This document shows positions 43,091 through 53,553 of a stretch of DNA of 64,000 bases, piece after piece. Within the stretch, counting starts at the first letter, position 1; each line of letters opens with the position of its first letter. The stretch comes from Pseudomonas fragi (GTDB taxonomy: Bacteria; Pseudomonadota; Gammaproteobacteria; Pseudomonadales; Pseudomonadaceae). The position numbers and the translations under genes were made by a program. The notes below the pieces were generated by a model. That model did not search any database. It was not told the origin of the DNA and saw only the letters and a program-made list of their open reading frames with translations. The stretch is taken from positions 434,001-498,000 of the forward strand of contig NZ_LT629783.1 of assembly GCF_900105835.1 (NCBI RefSeq), written 5' to 3'.

Positions 43091-44077
43091 ATGCAGTTAT
43101 TCAAAAGGTTGTTGAATATTTTGGGGCAGGCTGGCTGCACGCATGAGCGCGCAGGCAAGCCATTGCTGACAGCGCCCGAGTTCGAAAGCCTCAAGCGTGA
43201 TCTCAATATCATTGAGCAAGCCCGGCGTCACGGGCAACAGGGCTATCCGCCTGTGGAAGCCACCCGGTTGACGGCTGTCGAAGAAAAGATCCGCGTCACG
43301 CTTGAATCGGAACGTGACAAGGCCCTGGCCTGGGCCGAGTCATGGATCGCCTTGATCGAAAAGCGCCTCGATACACTGGATATCACCCGTATGGTGAGCA
43401 ACTGCGTGCATGTTGACCAAGACTTCGAGCGTGCAGCCAACAGCCTGGTGAGTGATTACGCAGTCCGCTTGCAGCGCCTGGAATACAGTGCACGGGAGCG
43501 TGAGGCCGAACTGTGTGCGTTCAAGGCACAAAACCACGGTGGTTTTGGCAAACAGCAAAAGCGTCGCAATGAAGCCTTGAGTGTTTATCAGGATGAAATT
43601 GCCGATGTGCGCAACGAGTTGCTGGCGCTCAAGGGCGAGTACCTTGAGAAGCTTGAAGCGGATGTATTGGCGTGCAATGAGCAACTGGTCAGTTACCAGT
43701 CGGCACTGGACGAAAAACGCAATGTGAAACCGCGTCTGGCCAGTGGTTTGAACAAGGCCGAGATGATTCTGGCCGGGCTTGTGCAGTGTTACCGCGCCGA
43801 GAACCAGCTGTATCGCAATGGCCGGCGGGTACCTGCGTATTTCAGTGAAACCATAGCCCTGCAGGCGATCCGGTTACCTGACAGCGATACCGCCGAGGAT
43901 GAAGTCCGCCTGGTTTCGCAACAGTTGGCACTGACAGGGTTGATTGAACAGCTTGAGCAGATTCGCGGACGTATTCAGGCGTGTTTCTATCAGAAATACA
44001 GCCAATTGATGCCGCTGTCCTGGCTGCCAGAGTACCCGCCGGTGATGGAAAACCGCATCGCCGCAGAACCGGTGTGA
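43091..44077 (+). CDS. Hypothetical coiled-coil protein
   Basis: A 328-residue soluble protein that I do not recognise. It is rich in Glu, Arg, Leu and Ala, with long predicted helices and coiled coil at about 30-100 and 140-230 (RLEYSAREREAELCAFK and NELLALKGEYLEKLE regions). No signal peptide, membrane segment or catalytic motif is visible. The ATG has GGAG about 8 nt upstream. Its stop is 13 nt from the convergent DedA-type gene. Its AT-rich promoter region differs from the surrounding DNA, which may mark acquisition, though the coding part is not strongly atypical. Confidence 0.6.
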   Translation: MQLFKRLLNILGQAGCTHERAGKPLLTAPEFESLKRDLNIIEQARRHGQQGYPPVEATRLTAVEEKIRVTLESERDKALAWAESWIALIEKRLDTLDITRMVSNCVHVDQDFERAANSLVSDYAVRLQRLEYSAREREAELCAFKAQNHGGFGKQQKRRNEALSVYQDEIADVRNELLALKGEYLEKLEADVLACNEQLVSYQSALDEKRNVKPRLASGLNKAEMILAGLVQCYRAENQLYRNGRRVPAYFSETIALQAIRLPDSDTAEDEVRLVSQQLALTGLIEQLEQIRGRIQACFYQKYSQLMPLSWLPEYPPVMENRIAAEPV

Positions 44078-44090
44078 TCCCCGCCGTGGC

Positions 44091-44528
44091 CTAAGACCAG
44101 CCCAGGGTGGCCGCTGTCAGCAGTAGATAGCGGGCGCCTTTGGCCAGGGTCACGATCAGCACGAAACGCCACAGCGGCTCGCGCATGACCCCGGCGATCA
44201 TGGTCAGCGGGTCGCCGATAATCGGCACCCAGCTCAGCAGCAGTGACCAGCGCCCATAACGCAGATAGAAATGCCGGGCCTTGTCGAGCTTTTGCGCGCT
44301 GACCGGGAACCAGCGTTTGTGCCGAAATCGCTCGACTGAACGGCCCAATAGCCAATTCAATACCGAGCCCAGCACATTGCCCAGGGTGGCGACTGCCAGC
44401 AGCGTCAGGGCGACGTATTTACCGGACAGCAGCATACCGACCAACACGGCTTCGGATTGCATGGGCAGCAGCGATGCAGCGCCGAATGCGGCGAGGAACA
44501 GGCCCAGATAGCTGGTTAATTCAAACAC
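44091..44528 (-). CDS. DedA-family membrane protein, YqaA-like
   Basis: A 145-residue small member of the DedA/VTT-fold family (YqaA type). It has four or so membrane segments and the family pattern of an N-terminal amphipathic entry (YLGLFLAAFGAASLLPMQSE) and GNVLGSVLNWLLGR. The start is a GTG at 44528 with GGAAG 5 nt upstream. The longer frame to 44651 runs through a REP and is an artefact. DedA proteins act in membrane lipid flipping and envelope homeostasis. The exact role is unknown. Confidence 0.82.
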   Translation of the reverse strand: MFELTSYLGLFLAAFGAASLLPMQSEAVLVGMLLSGKYVALTLLAVATLGNVLGSVLNWLLGRSVERFRHKRWFPVSAQKLDKARHFYLRYGRWSLLLSWVPIIGDPLTMIAGVMREPLWRFVLIVTLAKGARYLLLTAATLGWS

Positions 44529-44566
44529 GTAAACTTCCAGGGTAGATGGACACCGCCCCATACTTT

Positions 44567-44651
44567 GTGGGAACGGGCTTGCTCGCGATACAGGCGCTGC
44601 AGTCTGCCAGACCAACCGAGGCGCTGCCATCGCGAGCAAGCCCGCTCCCAC
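44567..44651. repeat. Paired inverted REP
   Basis: An 85-bp pair of the GTGGGAACGGGCTTGCTCGCG class with complementary right arm, between pfeE and the YqaA-like gene. It marks the 3' end of the pfe operon. Confidence 0.88.
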
Positions 44652-44675
44652 AAAAGTTGGCTGGGCCGCCAGCAG

Positions 44676-45569
<894 letters not shown>

Positions 45570-45576
45570 TTATGCT

Positions 45577-47799
45577 TTAAAACGACGCGGTCAGGCTGGT
45601 GTAGAGCGTGCGCCCCGGCTCGTTGTACGTCGCCGCACCGGCCCCGGCGATATTGGCCACACCCTGGGCGTTGCCTTCGCGGAACAGGCGCTTGTCGAAC
45701 AGGTTGTCGATACCCGTGGTCAGGCTCAAGTTGGCGGTAATGGCGTAGGTGCCGCTGATGCCGGCAATGGCATAAGGCGAGAGCTGGTTGTTGGCGGTGC
45801 CGGTTACTCGGTCGCCGTGGTAATCGTATTTTTTCGGCGTCTGTTTGCCGTACCAGGCCACGCTCGCTTGCAACGACAGGTCGTCGGTGGCCTGCCAGTC
45901 CAGCATGGAGTTGAGGGTATAGCGCGGCGTGACAGACAGGGCGTCACCGGTCTGCTTGTTTTTCGATTGCAGCATGTAGGTGAAGTTGTTGGTCCAGGTC
46001 ACTTGCGCCGCCAGGGGCAGGGTTAGGGTGCCTTCGAGGCCCTCGACCAGGGCCTTGGGCACGTTTTCCCATTGATAGATCGCTGCATTGGCGTAGCTGC
46101 CGGTACCGCCCACGGCATTGCCGATGGGGCTCAGGCCGGACTCGATCTTGTTTTTGTAATCGTTGCGAAAGTAAGTCAGGCCAGCGACGACGCCGTTGTC
46201 CTTGTACTCGATGCCCAATTCCTTGTTGACGCTGGTTTCGGCCTTGAGGTCGGCGTTGCCTTGCAGGTAGCAGCTGGTGCTCTGGCCGTAGCAGCCCTGG
46301 CCGCGGCTGTAGAGCAGGTAATCGGGGTTGAGCTGGTACAGGTTCGGCGCTTTGTAGGCGCGGGCGATACCGGCCTTGAGGGTGACGGTGTCGGTCAGGG
46401 CATGGGACAGGTTGAGCGACGGGCTCCAGTTGTTGCCGACCACGCTGTGATGGTCCAGGCGCAAGCCCGGGGTGAGCATGGTGCCCGGTAGCAGCTCGAT
46501 ATTGTCGGCGGCGAACAGCGAGAAAATCTGTGCTGAGGACGCGGTGCTGCGGTTGCTGCTGCTCAGGCCCGCGACCGTGCCGCCTTCGCTGGTGGACTGG
46601 GTGTTGGCGCTGGGGTCGTCGAGTTTTTGCTGGGTCCATTCGCTGCCCAGGGTCAGGGTCTGGTCGTAGCCTGCGTGCAGCGGCAGGTTGATCTCGCCGT
46701 GGGCGGTAAGGTCGCGCAACACTGCGGTGTAAAAGTCGCCATTGCTGAAAATCCCTTCGGTGCCGCCTGCCAGGCCCTCGTTGATCCGCGTATTGCGGGT
46801 TTTTTCGTATTGCAGGTAGGCCATGCTGTTACCAAAGTCCCATTCACCACGGTGGGTCAGGGCGTAGGTTTCGCGGTAGGTGCGGTTGGTCTCGTGGCCC
46901 AGCAGGCTTTTGACGTAGGCGTTGCTGTTGGTATTTTGCGTATCGCCGGTATAGAGGTTGCCCTGGCGGCTGTAGCCGGCTTCGAAGTCGAGGGTCTGCT
47001 GCGGGGTCATGCGCCAGCTGAGCAGGCCGTTGACATCCTTGTTGCGCACGCCTTCGCGGCCGGCGGGCAGGGTGCCGACCTGGTTGCCGGTACGGGCCGA
47101 TTCATGGCCGGCGTTGATATCCCAGTCATCGGGGTCGGTCTTGGCGATATTGCCGTACACGCGATAACTCAGGTTGTCGGTGAGCGGGCCGTTGAGGCCG
47201 AAACTCACGCGTTTGCTGGCGCCTTCGTCCTTGTGGCTCGGGAAGTTGGAATAAACCGTGACGTCGCCGTGGGTTTCGGCCCCGGCCTGTTTGGTGATGA
47301 TATTCACCACGCCCCCTGCCGCACCGTTGCCGTAGAGGGCTGCAGCCGGACCGCGCAGTACTTCGATGCTTTCTACCTGATCGGCCGGCACCCAGTTGGT
47401 ATCGCCACGGCTGTCGCGTTCGCCGCGCCAGCCGTAGCGTACCGAGTTGCGGCTGTTGACCGGCTTGCCATCGACCAGGATCAGGGTGTTTTCCGGGCCC
47501 ATGCCGCGAATGTCGATCTGGCGGTTGTTGCCGCGCTGGCCGCTGGTGGAGTTGCCGGTGAGGTTGACGCCGGGCATGGTGCGGATGATTTGCGACAGAT
47601 CGTTGGCCGGCGGGCGTTTCTTGATGTCTTCGGCGGTGATGACCGACACGCCCGGGGCCTGTTTGGTTTCTTCCAGGGCCGTGGCGACCACGTTGGTGTT
47701 TTCCAGCTCCAGAGCGCTGGCGGCATGCACGGAGCTGGCCAGCAAGCAGCAGCTGGACAGAACGAAGGGGGCGATAGGGCGCAGCGCTTGTTGCAACAT
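45577..47799 (-). CDS. pfeA: Ferric-enterobactin TonB-dependent receptor
   Basis: A 740-residue FepA/PfeA-type receptor. The signal peptide ends near SVHA-A (residue 26), followed by the plug domain (about 45-165, with IDIRGMGPENTLILVDGKPVN) and a barrel ending in F. Typical FepA/PfeA barrel features are LKAGIARAYKAPNLYQLNPDY and the Cys pair in GQGCYGQSTSCYLQG. It is preceded by the pfeRS two-component genes and a Fur-box-like element and followed by the esterase gene. The ATG has GGAG 8 nt upstream. Confidence 0.93.
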   Translation of the reverse strand: MLQQALRPIAPFVLSSCCLLASSVHAASALELENTNVVATALEETKQAPGVSVITAEDIKKRPPANDLSQIIRTMPGVNLTGNSTSGQRGNNRQIDIRGMGPENTLILVDGKPVNSRNSVRYGWRGERDSRGDTNWVPADQVESIEVLRGPAAALYGNGAAGGVVNIITKQAGAETHGDVTVYSNFPSHKDEGASKRVSFGLNGPLTDNLSYRVYGNIAKTDPDDWDINAGHESARTGNQVGTLPAGREGVRNKDVNGLLSWRMTPQQTLDFEAGYSRQGNLYTGDTQNTNSNAYVKSLLGHETNRTYRETYALTHRGEWDFGNSMAYLQYEKTRNTRINEGLAGGTEGIFSNGDFYTAVLRDLTAHGEINLPLHAGYDQTLTLGSEWTQQKLDDPSANTQSTSEGGTVAGLSSSNRSTASSAQIFSLFAADNIELLPGTMLTPGLRLDHHSVVGNNWSPSLNLSHALTDTVTLKAGIARAYKAPNLYQLNPDYLLYSRGQGCYGQSTSCYLQGNADLKAETSVNKELGIEYKDNGVVAGLTYFRNDYKNKIESGLSPIGNAVGGTGSYANAAIYQWENVPKALVEGLEGTLTLPLAAQVTWTNNFTYMLQSKNKQTGDALSVTPRYTLNSMLDWQATDDLSLQASVAWYGKQTPKKYDYHGDRVTGTANNQLSPYAIAGISGTYAITANLSLTTGIDNLFDKRLFREGNAQGVANIAGAGAATYNEPGRTLYTSLTASF

Positions 47800-47837
47800 C
47801 GAGTGATCTCCGGGACAGCCTGATACAGGAAGATCAC

Positions 47838-47860
47838 GAATGATAATGACTGCTAATTGA
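47838..47860 (-). promoter_or_regulatory. Fur-box-like element before pfeA
   Basis: The stretch with TGATAATGA and TAATTGA shows partial agreement with the Fur consensus (GATAATGATAATCATTATC). It is 40-60 bp ahead of the pfeA start. The left half matches well and the right half poorly, so it is only suggestive. Confidence 0.4.
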
Positions 47861-47894
47861 GAGTAAAGCGCATTAACTTTCTAAACACTTCACT

Positions 47895-47979
47895 GTGGGA
47901 GCGGGCTTGCCCGCGATGGGATCGCCGCTGTTTGCCTGTTGAACCGCGCTGGCGGCATCGCGGGCAAGCCCGCTCCCAC
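47895..47979. repeat. Paired inverted REP
   Basis: An 85-bp pair of the GTGGGAGCGGGCTTGCCCGCG class with complementary right arm, in the gap between pfeS and pfeA. It probably forms the 3' end of the pfeRS transcript. Confidence 0.88.
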
Positions 47980-47992
47980 AGGGTTTTCTGTT

Positions 47993-49339
47993 TCAGTCAG
48001 GGGGGCGCGCAGCTGGCAACAGCATATGCATGCACAACCCTGGCTCGCCATTGCTCGCCCACAGCCGACCCTGTTGCAGTTCGACGGCACGCTGGGCAAT
48101 CGCCAGGCCCAGGCCGAAGCCTTCGCCTATCGAACCCTTGAGGCGCTGATAGGGCACGAACAGGCTGGCCAGGTCCTGCGGGTCGACGCCGGGGCCTTGG
48201 TCGCTCAGGCACAGGTGCCAGGCATCACCTTCACGCCAGCCGCTCAAGGTCACTTTGGCGCCGGGCGGTGAATGGCGAATGGCATTGCGCAGCAGGTTTT
48301 CCAGGGCCTGGGCCAGGCTGTCGAGGTGTACCTGCACACAGCAATCAAGGCCCAGCAGGCAGGGCAGGCGTTCACTTGGCCAGCCGCTTTCAAAGCAGGC
48401 GTCTTCACACAGGGCTTCCCACACCGACAGCACCAGCACCGGTTCGCTGGCCAGTTGCGGGCGCTCGGTGTCCATCCACGCCAGGTTGAGGGTGTCTTCG
48501 AGCAGGCGCTGCATATCGTCGATTTCCCGGTCCAGGCGCTGGCGCATTTGCTCCACGGGCAGATGACTGTCGTGGGCGATGCGCAGGCGCGCCAGCGGGG
48601 TGCGCAGTTCGTGGGACAGGGTGCGCAGCAGCAGGCGCTGCTGGTTGAGGCTCTGGCGCAAGCGCCCGGCCATGTGTTCAAAGGCCTGGGCCAGCTCGCC
48701 CAGTTCGTCCCGGCGTTCGATCAGCGGCGAGGGTGCTTCGCTATCCAGGTCATCGGCACGCAAGGCGTCGGCGCGGTCACGCAAACGGTTGAGCGGCAGC
48801 ACCAGATGGCGATAGATCAGCAGCCCCAGCAGGGCGGCCAGCAGGGTTGGCATCACGCCGTGGCTGAGGACGTGGGTCCAGGGGGTCAGGCCGCCGGGCA
48901 ACAGCCGTTCGGGCAACTGCAGCACCAGTTGGCCCTGCTCCGGCTGCCCTGGAAAGGGGATGCTGACATAGGGCAACTCGTCCTGCAGGCGTCGGCTCAT
49001 GGGCCAGTTCAGTTGGCGCATAAAGGTCAGCTGGCGATAGTTTTCGGCGTTGAGCGGGGTATTGCTCAGGCTTTGCAGGGTTGGCCCCAGCACGGTTACC
49101 CAGGTGCCCTCGCTGGCCGCCAGCTGTTCGGTAAAACGCGCCAGCCCGGGCGTGCCCTGGCTGTGCCAAATGCCCTCAGCCTGCTGTGCATAGTCGGCCA
49201 GGTACTGCTGGTCAGCAGCCGAGAGAAAGTAGGTACGGCGTTCGGCCGACACCCCCCAGATCCAGATGATCCACGTCAGCAGCAGGCAGAAGGCGATTTG
49301 CAGTAGGGCCAGTTTCCATAACAAGGGATGGCGACGCAT
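47993..49339 (-). CDS. pfeS: Sensor histidine kinase of the enterobactin system
   Basis: A 448-residue membrane sensor kinase with an N-terminal membrane segment (about 10-30), a periplasmic domain (31-160), a second membrane segment (about 161-180), HAMP, the H-box with H243 (LSHELRTPLA), and an ATPase domain with N-box NLLRNAIRHS and DQGPGVD. Its position between pfeR and pfeA fits PfeS. Its start overlaps the pfeR stop by one base. Confidence 0.9.
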   Translation of the reverse strand: MRRHPLLWKLALLQIAFCLLLTWIIWIWGVSAERRTYFLSAADQQYLADYAQQAEGIWHSQGTPGLARFTEQLAASEGTWVTVLGPTLQSLSNTPLNAENYRQLTFMRQLNWPMSRRLQDELPYVSIPFPGQPEQGQLVLQLPERLLPGGLTPWTHVLSHGVMPTLLAALLGLLIYRHLVLPLNRLRDRADALRADDLDSEAPSPLIERRDELGELAQAFEHMAGRLRQSLNQQRLLLRTLSHELRTPLARLRIAHDSHLPVEQMRQRLDREIDDMQRLLEDTLNLAWMDTERPQLASEPVLVLSVWEALCEDACFESGWPSERLPCLLGLDCCVQVHLDSLAQALENLLRNAIRHSPPGAKVTLSGWREGDAWHLCLSDQGPGVDPQDLASLFVPYQRLKGSIGEGFGLGLAIAQRAVELQQGRLWASNGEPGLCMHMLLPAARPPD

Positions 49340-50037
49340 CAGGTTTTTTCCATGTCGACCAGGATATAGCCCTGGTCACGCACGGCCTGGATCTGCAGAT
49401 GCCGGGCGCCAATGGCTGCCAGCTTGCGCCGCACATTGCACACATGCACATCCAGGCCACGGTCCAGCCGGGTGTAGATGCGGTGCAGCACCTGCTGGTA
49501 GAGAAATGCCTTGCTCAAGGGCTCGCCGCCATGTGCGTGCAGGGTCATCAGCAGGCGGAATTCGGAGTGGGTCAGGCCTGCACTCTGGCCGTTGTGTAGC
49601 ACGTCCCGGGCCTGCTCATCGAAGCTCAGCAACGGGTTGGACGGCGACGGCGGCGGGCGCTGCAACATGGCCATGCGCCGCAGCAGGGCATCGCTGCGGG
49701 CGTCTAGTTCGGCAAGGCTGAAAGGCTTGGGCAGGTAGTCATCGGCGCCGCGGGTGAACCCGGTGATGCGGTCCTGCTCGTTGCCTAGCGCCGACATCAG
49801 CATCACCGGTACGTCCTGCTGCTGGCGCAGGGCTTCAAGCAGGGCCAGCCCGTCCATGCCGGGCAGCATGATGTCGAGCAGCACCAGATCGTAGCGCTCG
49901 CCCTGCAAGGCACGCAGCCCCTGAATGCCATCGACACAGCTGGTGACGGCAAAGCCGCGTTGCAGCAGGTGCTGTTCGAGATCGTGGCGCAGCCTGAAGT
50001 CGTCTTCGACGAGAAGTAACCGGGGAGAAGTGGTCAT
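49339..50037 (-). CDS. pfeR: Response regulator of the enterobactin system
   Basis: A 232-residue OmpR-family response regulator: receiver domain with acidic pair E11-D12/D13 and phosphoacceptor D55 (LLDIMLPGMDG), and a C-terminal winged helix around residues 130-230. It is expected to activate pfeA. It is the first gene of the pfeRS unit, and a Fur-like site lies in front of it. Confidence 0.9.
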   Translation of the reverse strand: MTTSPRLLLVEDDFRLRHDLEQHLLQRGFAVTSCVDGIQGLRALQGERYDLVLLDIMLPGMDGLALLEALRQQQDVPVMLMSALGNEQDRITGFTRGADDYLPKPFSLAELDARSDALLRRMAMLQRPPPSPSNPLLSFDEQARDVLHNGQSAGLTHSEFRLLMTLHAHGGEPLSKAFLYQQVLHRIYTRLDRGLDVHVCNVRRKLAAIGARHLQIQAVRDQGYILVDMEKT

Positions 50038-50047
50038 GGGGCTCTAA

Positions 50048-50062
50048 TGAGAATATTTCACA
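50048..50062 (-). promoter_or_regulatory. Fur-box-like element before pfeR
   Basis: The 15-bp TGAGAATATTTCACA agrees with the 7-1-7 Fur core TGATAAT-N-ATTATCA at 10 of 14 positions. It lies immediately upstream of the pfeR start, where iron control would be expected. Confidence 0.4.
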
Positions 50063-50255
50063 TTTGCGAATATCCCAGAATGGGCGGTACTGCGCAATTG
50101 CTATCAAGCAAAGAGGGGGCCTTCAGGCACAGCGGATCTGATCAACTACAGGTCGGATTCGCACAAAAAACCCCTGCCTGTATCTGTTCGAATGTTCCTC
50201 AACGACCCGCCTGCCGGCGGCTTCTGACGCTCGATCAATGACAGGGATACATGCC

Positions 50256-51467
50256 ATGCAAATGCCGAAAACCATCCAGATCAAGAACGGCGAAAAAGTC
50301 ACTCCTACATTCTCGGCCCAGGAGTACGCCAACCGCCAGGGCAAGTTGCGGGCCTATATGGCGCAGAACAATATCGATGCCGCGGTGTTCACCTCGTACC
50401 ACAACCTCAACTACTACAGCGATTTCCTGTATTGCTCGTTTGGCCGCAACTACGCACTGGTGGTGACCCAGGACAGCGCCGTGACCATCAGCGCCAATAT
50501 CGACGGTGGCCAGCCGTGGCGCCGCACAATGGGCACCGACAACATCGTGTACACCGACTGGCAGCGCGACAACTACTTTGTCGCCATCCAGCAGGCGCTG
50601 CCCAAGGCGGGGCGCATCGGTATCGAGTTCGACCATATGAACCTGCTCAATCGCGACAAGCTCGCCAGCCGCTACCCCCAGGCCGAATTTGTGGATATTG
50701 CCGCGCCTTGCATGCGCATGCGCATGATCAAGTCGGCGGAAGAACATGCGGTCATCCGCCACGGCGCACGGATTGCCGATATCGGTGGCGCGGCCATCGT
50801 CGAGGCCTTGAGTGATCAGGTGCCGGAATATGAAGTGGCGCTGCATGCCACCCAGGCGATGGTGCGCGAAATTGCCCGTACCTTCCCGGACTCCGAACTG
50901 ATGGACACCTGGACCTGGTTCCAGTCGGGGATCAACACCGACGGCGCGCACAACCCGGTCACCAGCCGCAAGGTGAACAAGGGCGATATCCTCAGCCTTA
51001 ACTGCTTCCCGATGATTGCCGGTTACTACACGGCGCTGGAGCGCACCCTGTTTCTCGACCATTGCTCGGACGAGCACCTGCGGCTATGGGAGGTCAACGT
51101 CAAGGTACACGAGGCCGGTTTGAAGCTGATCAAGCCCGGCATCAAGTGCTCGGACATTGCCCTGCAGCTCAATGAAATTTTCATGGAGCACGACCTGCTG
51201 CAATACCGCACCTTCGGGTATGGTCACTCCTTTGGCACCCTGAGCCATTACTATGGTCGCGAAGCCGGGCTGGAGCTGCGCGAAGATATCGACACGGTAC
51301 TGGAGCCGGGCATGGTTGTGTCCATCGAACCGATGATCATGATCCCTGAAGGCCGTCCGGGCGCGGGCGGGTATCGCGAGCACGACATCCTGATCGTCAA
51401 CGAACAGGGCGGCGAGAACATCACCCATTTCCCGTATGGCCCGCAGCACAACATCATAAAAAAATAG
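50256..51467 (+). CDS. Creatinase (creatine amidinohydrolase)
   Basis: A 403-residue M24-fold enzyme hydrolysing creatine to sarcosine and urea. It matches P. putida creatinase through its full length. The catalytic H232 sits in GAHNPVTSR with the same numbering. The start was placed at MQMPKTIQ (50256); the frame runs a few codons further upstream. It begins a set with an MHS-type transporter and a GATase-like AraC regulator, the layout of the creatine-utilisation locus in P. putida. There is no sarcosine oxidase in the window. Confidence 0.93.
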   Translation: MQMPKTIQIKNGEKVTPTFSAQEYANRQGKLRAYMAQNNIDAAVFTSYHNLNYYSDFLYCSFGRNYALVVTQDSAVTISANIDGGQPWRRTMGTDNIVYTDWQRDNYFVAIQQALPKAGRIGIEFDHMNLLNRDKLASRYPQAEFVDIAAPCMRMRMIKSAEEHAVIRHGARIADIGGAAIVEALSDQVPEYEVALHATQAMVREIARTFPDSELMDTWTWFQSGINTDGAHNPVTSRKVNKGDILSLNCFPMIAGYYTALERTLFLDHCSDEHLRLWEVNVKVHEAGLKLIKPGIKCSDIALQLNEIFMEHDLLQYRTFGYGHSFGTLSHYYGREAGLELREDIDTVLEPGMVVSIEPMIMIPEGRPGAGGYREHDILIVNEQGGENITHFPYGPQHNIIKK

Positions 51468-51482
51468 TCATTGCGCGGCATT

Positions 51483-51504
51483 GTGGGAGCGGGCTCGCTC
51501 CCAC
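51483..51504. repeat. Collapsed REP hairpin
   Basis: GTGGGAGC and GCTCCCAC with only GGGCTC between them look like a REP pair that lost its centre. It stands just after the creatinase stop and may act as a terminator. Confidence 0.6.
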
Positions 51505-51663
51505 TCCGAGCTCGATACCAACGTATGCGCACACAGACTGCGCAGCGTTTTCTGACCTGTTTACCCCTGCCAAAAAGAACACAATGAGGGTATCTGTCAT
51601 GTCCCATGTCCCGACGTTGCTTGGCGTTTTTCCATCACGCATCTCTTTCTCAGGAGGTGCTCA

Positions 51664-53010
51664 ATGAGTATCCCGAGCGCAAGTATCGCTTTGCCCCTGA
51701 CCCCCGAACAGCAAATCGAGCGCCTCAGCGAGCGCAAGGCGTTGCGCCGCGCCGCCACGGCCAGCTTTATGGGCAACTTTGTCGAGTGGTTCGACTACGC
51801 CGCTTATGGCTATCTGGCGACGGTCATCGCCCTGACGTTCTTCCCGCAAACCGACACCACCACAGGGCTGCTGGCTACCTTCGCTGTATTTGCCCTGTCG
51901 TTTATCGTGCGCCCGTTCGGTGGTCTGGTATGGGGGCATTTTGGCGACAAGTACGGGCGACGCAGCGCCTTGTCGTGGTCGATCCTGATCATGACCGTGG
52001 CGACTTTTTGCATCGGTATATTGCCCACCTATAACCAGATCGGCCTGTGGGCACCGGTGTTGCTGTTGTTGATTCGTCTGGTGCAGGGTTTTTCGGCGTC
52101 AGGGGAATATGCAGGGGCTTCGGCGTTCCTGGCCGAGTATGCCCCTGAGGGCAAGCGCGGTTTCTACACCAGCATCGTGCCCGCAAGCACGGCAGCTGGC
52201 CTGTTGTTCGGGGCGATGTTTGTCGCGGGCATGCATGCCTTGATGACGGTTGAGAACCTGCACGACTGGGGCTGGCGCCTGCCGTTTCTGCTGGCGGCAC
52301 CTTTTGGCCTGGTGGGGCGCTATATCCGCGTGCATTTGCAGGACTCGCCCAAGTTCCTGGAGATGGAAAAGCGTCTGGAAGCCAAGGAGTGCGCAACCCA
52401 TGCTCCAGTGCGTGAATTGCTCACGGTACATCGTCGGCCGGTACTGATCGGCATCGGCGTGACCTGCCTGAATGCGGTGGCTTTCTATCTGTTGCTCAGT
52501 TACATGCCGACCTACCTGTCAACCGAGATGGGCATGAGCGAAAATGATTCATTTATCGCGTCTACGGTGTCGCTGGCGACCTATATCGGCCTGATCTTCC
52601 TGATGGGCAAGCTGTCGGACCGCTACGGGCGCAAGACCATGCTGGTCAGTGCGTCGGTGATGTTCCTGCTGCTAACCTTTCCGCTGTTCGGGATGCTGGG
52701 CAACCCGTCGCTGGTGGTGATCCTGATGATCCAGATTGCTTTTGGCGCCATCCTGGCGATGAACGACGGCACCTTGCCGTGTTTTCTGGCCGAGATCTTC
52801 CCGACGCGGGTCCGGTTTAGCGGTTTTGCCTTCAGCTTCAACGTGGCCAACGCGGTGTTTGGCGGTACGGCGCCGTTTATAGCCACCTGGCTGATCCATA
52901 TGACCGGCAACAAAATGGCCCCGGCCTGGTACCTGCTGGCCGCCGCGGCTGTGGCACTGGTGGCGATGCTGGCCAGTCGGGAGACCGCGCACAAGGCGTT
53001 GCAGGATTAA
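51664..53010 (+). CDS. MHS-family MFS transporter, candidate creatine/creatinine permease
   Basis: A 448-residue transporter of the metabolite:H+ symporter group (ProP/KgtP type) with twelve predicted segments. Signatures are GNFVEWFDYAAYGYLATVIA at the N-terminus, DKYGRR in loop 2-3 and DRYGRKT in loop 8-9. It stands 196 nt downstream of creatinase and before the divergently oriented regulator, so import of creatine or a relative is likely. Direct substrate evidence is lacking. GGAGG lies just before the ATG. Confidence 0.8.
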   Translation: MSIPSASIALPLTPEQQIERLSERKALRRAATASFMGNFVEWFDYAAYGYLATVIALTFFPQTDTTTGLLATFAVFALSFIVRPFGGLVWGHFGDKYGRRSALSWSILIMTVATFCIGILPTYNQIGLWAPVLLLLIRLVQGFSASGEYAGASAFLAEYAPEGKRGFYTSIVPASTAAGLLFGAMFVAGMHALMTVENLHDWGWRLPFLLAAPFGLVGRYIRVHLQDSPKFLEMEKRLEAKECATHAPVRELLTVHRRPVLIGIGVTCLNAVAFYLLLSYMPTYLSTEMGMSENDSFIASTVSLATYIGLIFLMGKLSDRYGRKTMLVSASVMFLLLTFPLFGMLGNPSLVVILMIQIAFGAILAMNDGTLPCFLAEIFPTRVRFSGFAFSFNVANAVFGGTAPFIATWLIHMTGNKMAPAWYLLAAAAVALVAMLASRETAHKALQD

Positions 53011-53031
53011 CCTGCCCCGTCCCCCACACCT

Positions 53032-53157
53032 TGTAGCCGCTGAGGAGCGAAGCGAGGCTGCGATCGGCTGCGAAGCAGTCGCAAAATCAGACACCTGGTT
53101 TTATCAGATAGCCCCGGGTCTCAGGTTTTACGGCCGCTTCGCTCCTCAGCGGCTACA
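53032..53157. repeat. Inverted REP-like element, TGTAGCCGCTGAGG class
   Basis: Left arm TGTAGCCGCTGAGGAGCGAA and its complement at the right end close a 126-bp hairpin. A near-identical but right-truncated copy is at 53554-53654. Confidence 0.85.
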
Positions 53158-53292
53158 GGAAAACAGTTAAGTCGAGTACATATCCGGCATCTGCATCTAA
53201 CTGCAATATTGGTTTCGCCCTTACGGCGAGTCACTACAGAACCTCCACTCGGCCTGTCTGGAGGCGGGAGCTGCGATCGACATATTTCCTCT

Positions 53293-53379
53293 GTGGGAGC
53301 CGGGCTTGCCCGCGATGCAGGCACCTCGTTCTGTCTGGATGACCGACGTGCTGCCATCGCGGGCAAGCCCGGCTCCCAC
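53293..53379. repeat. Paired inverted REP
   Basis: An 87-bp REP pair of the GTGGGAGCCGGGCTTGCCCGC class. Together with the two TGTAGCCGC elements it fills most of the 652-bp gap between the convergent transporter and regulator. The remaining DNA (about 53158-53290 and 53380-53550) shows no gene that I can support. Confidence 0.85.
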
Positions 53380-53553
53380 AAGGGATTGGTGGTGCTTATG
53401 TAGCCACGCGATTGTCCAGACGACACGAATGCCCCTCACAGAAGGCCGAGCGCAGGTGCTGTTATGGGGGGGGGCGCGGCAGGACGCCGCGCCAGCCGCG
53501 ATGGGGCGGCCGACCGGCCGGCCTGTTGGCGTCAGTGTGTGCTGCGCAATCTT

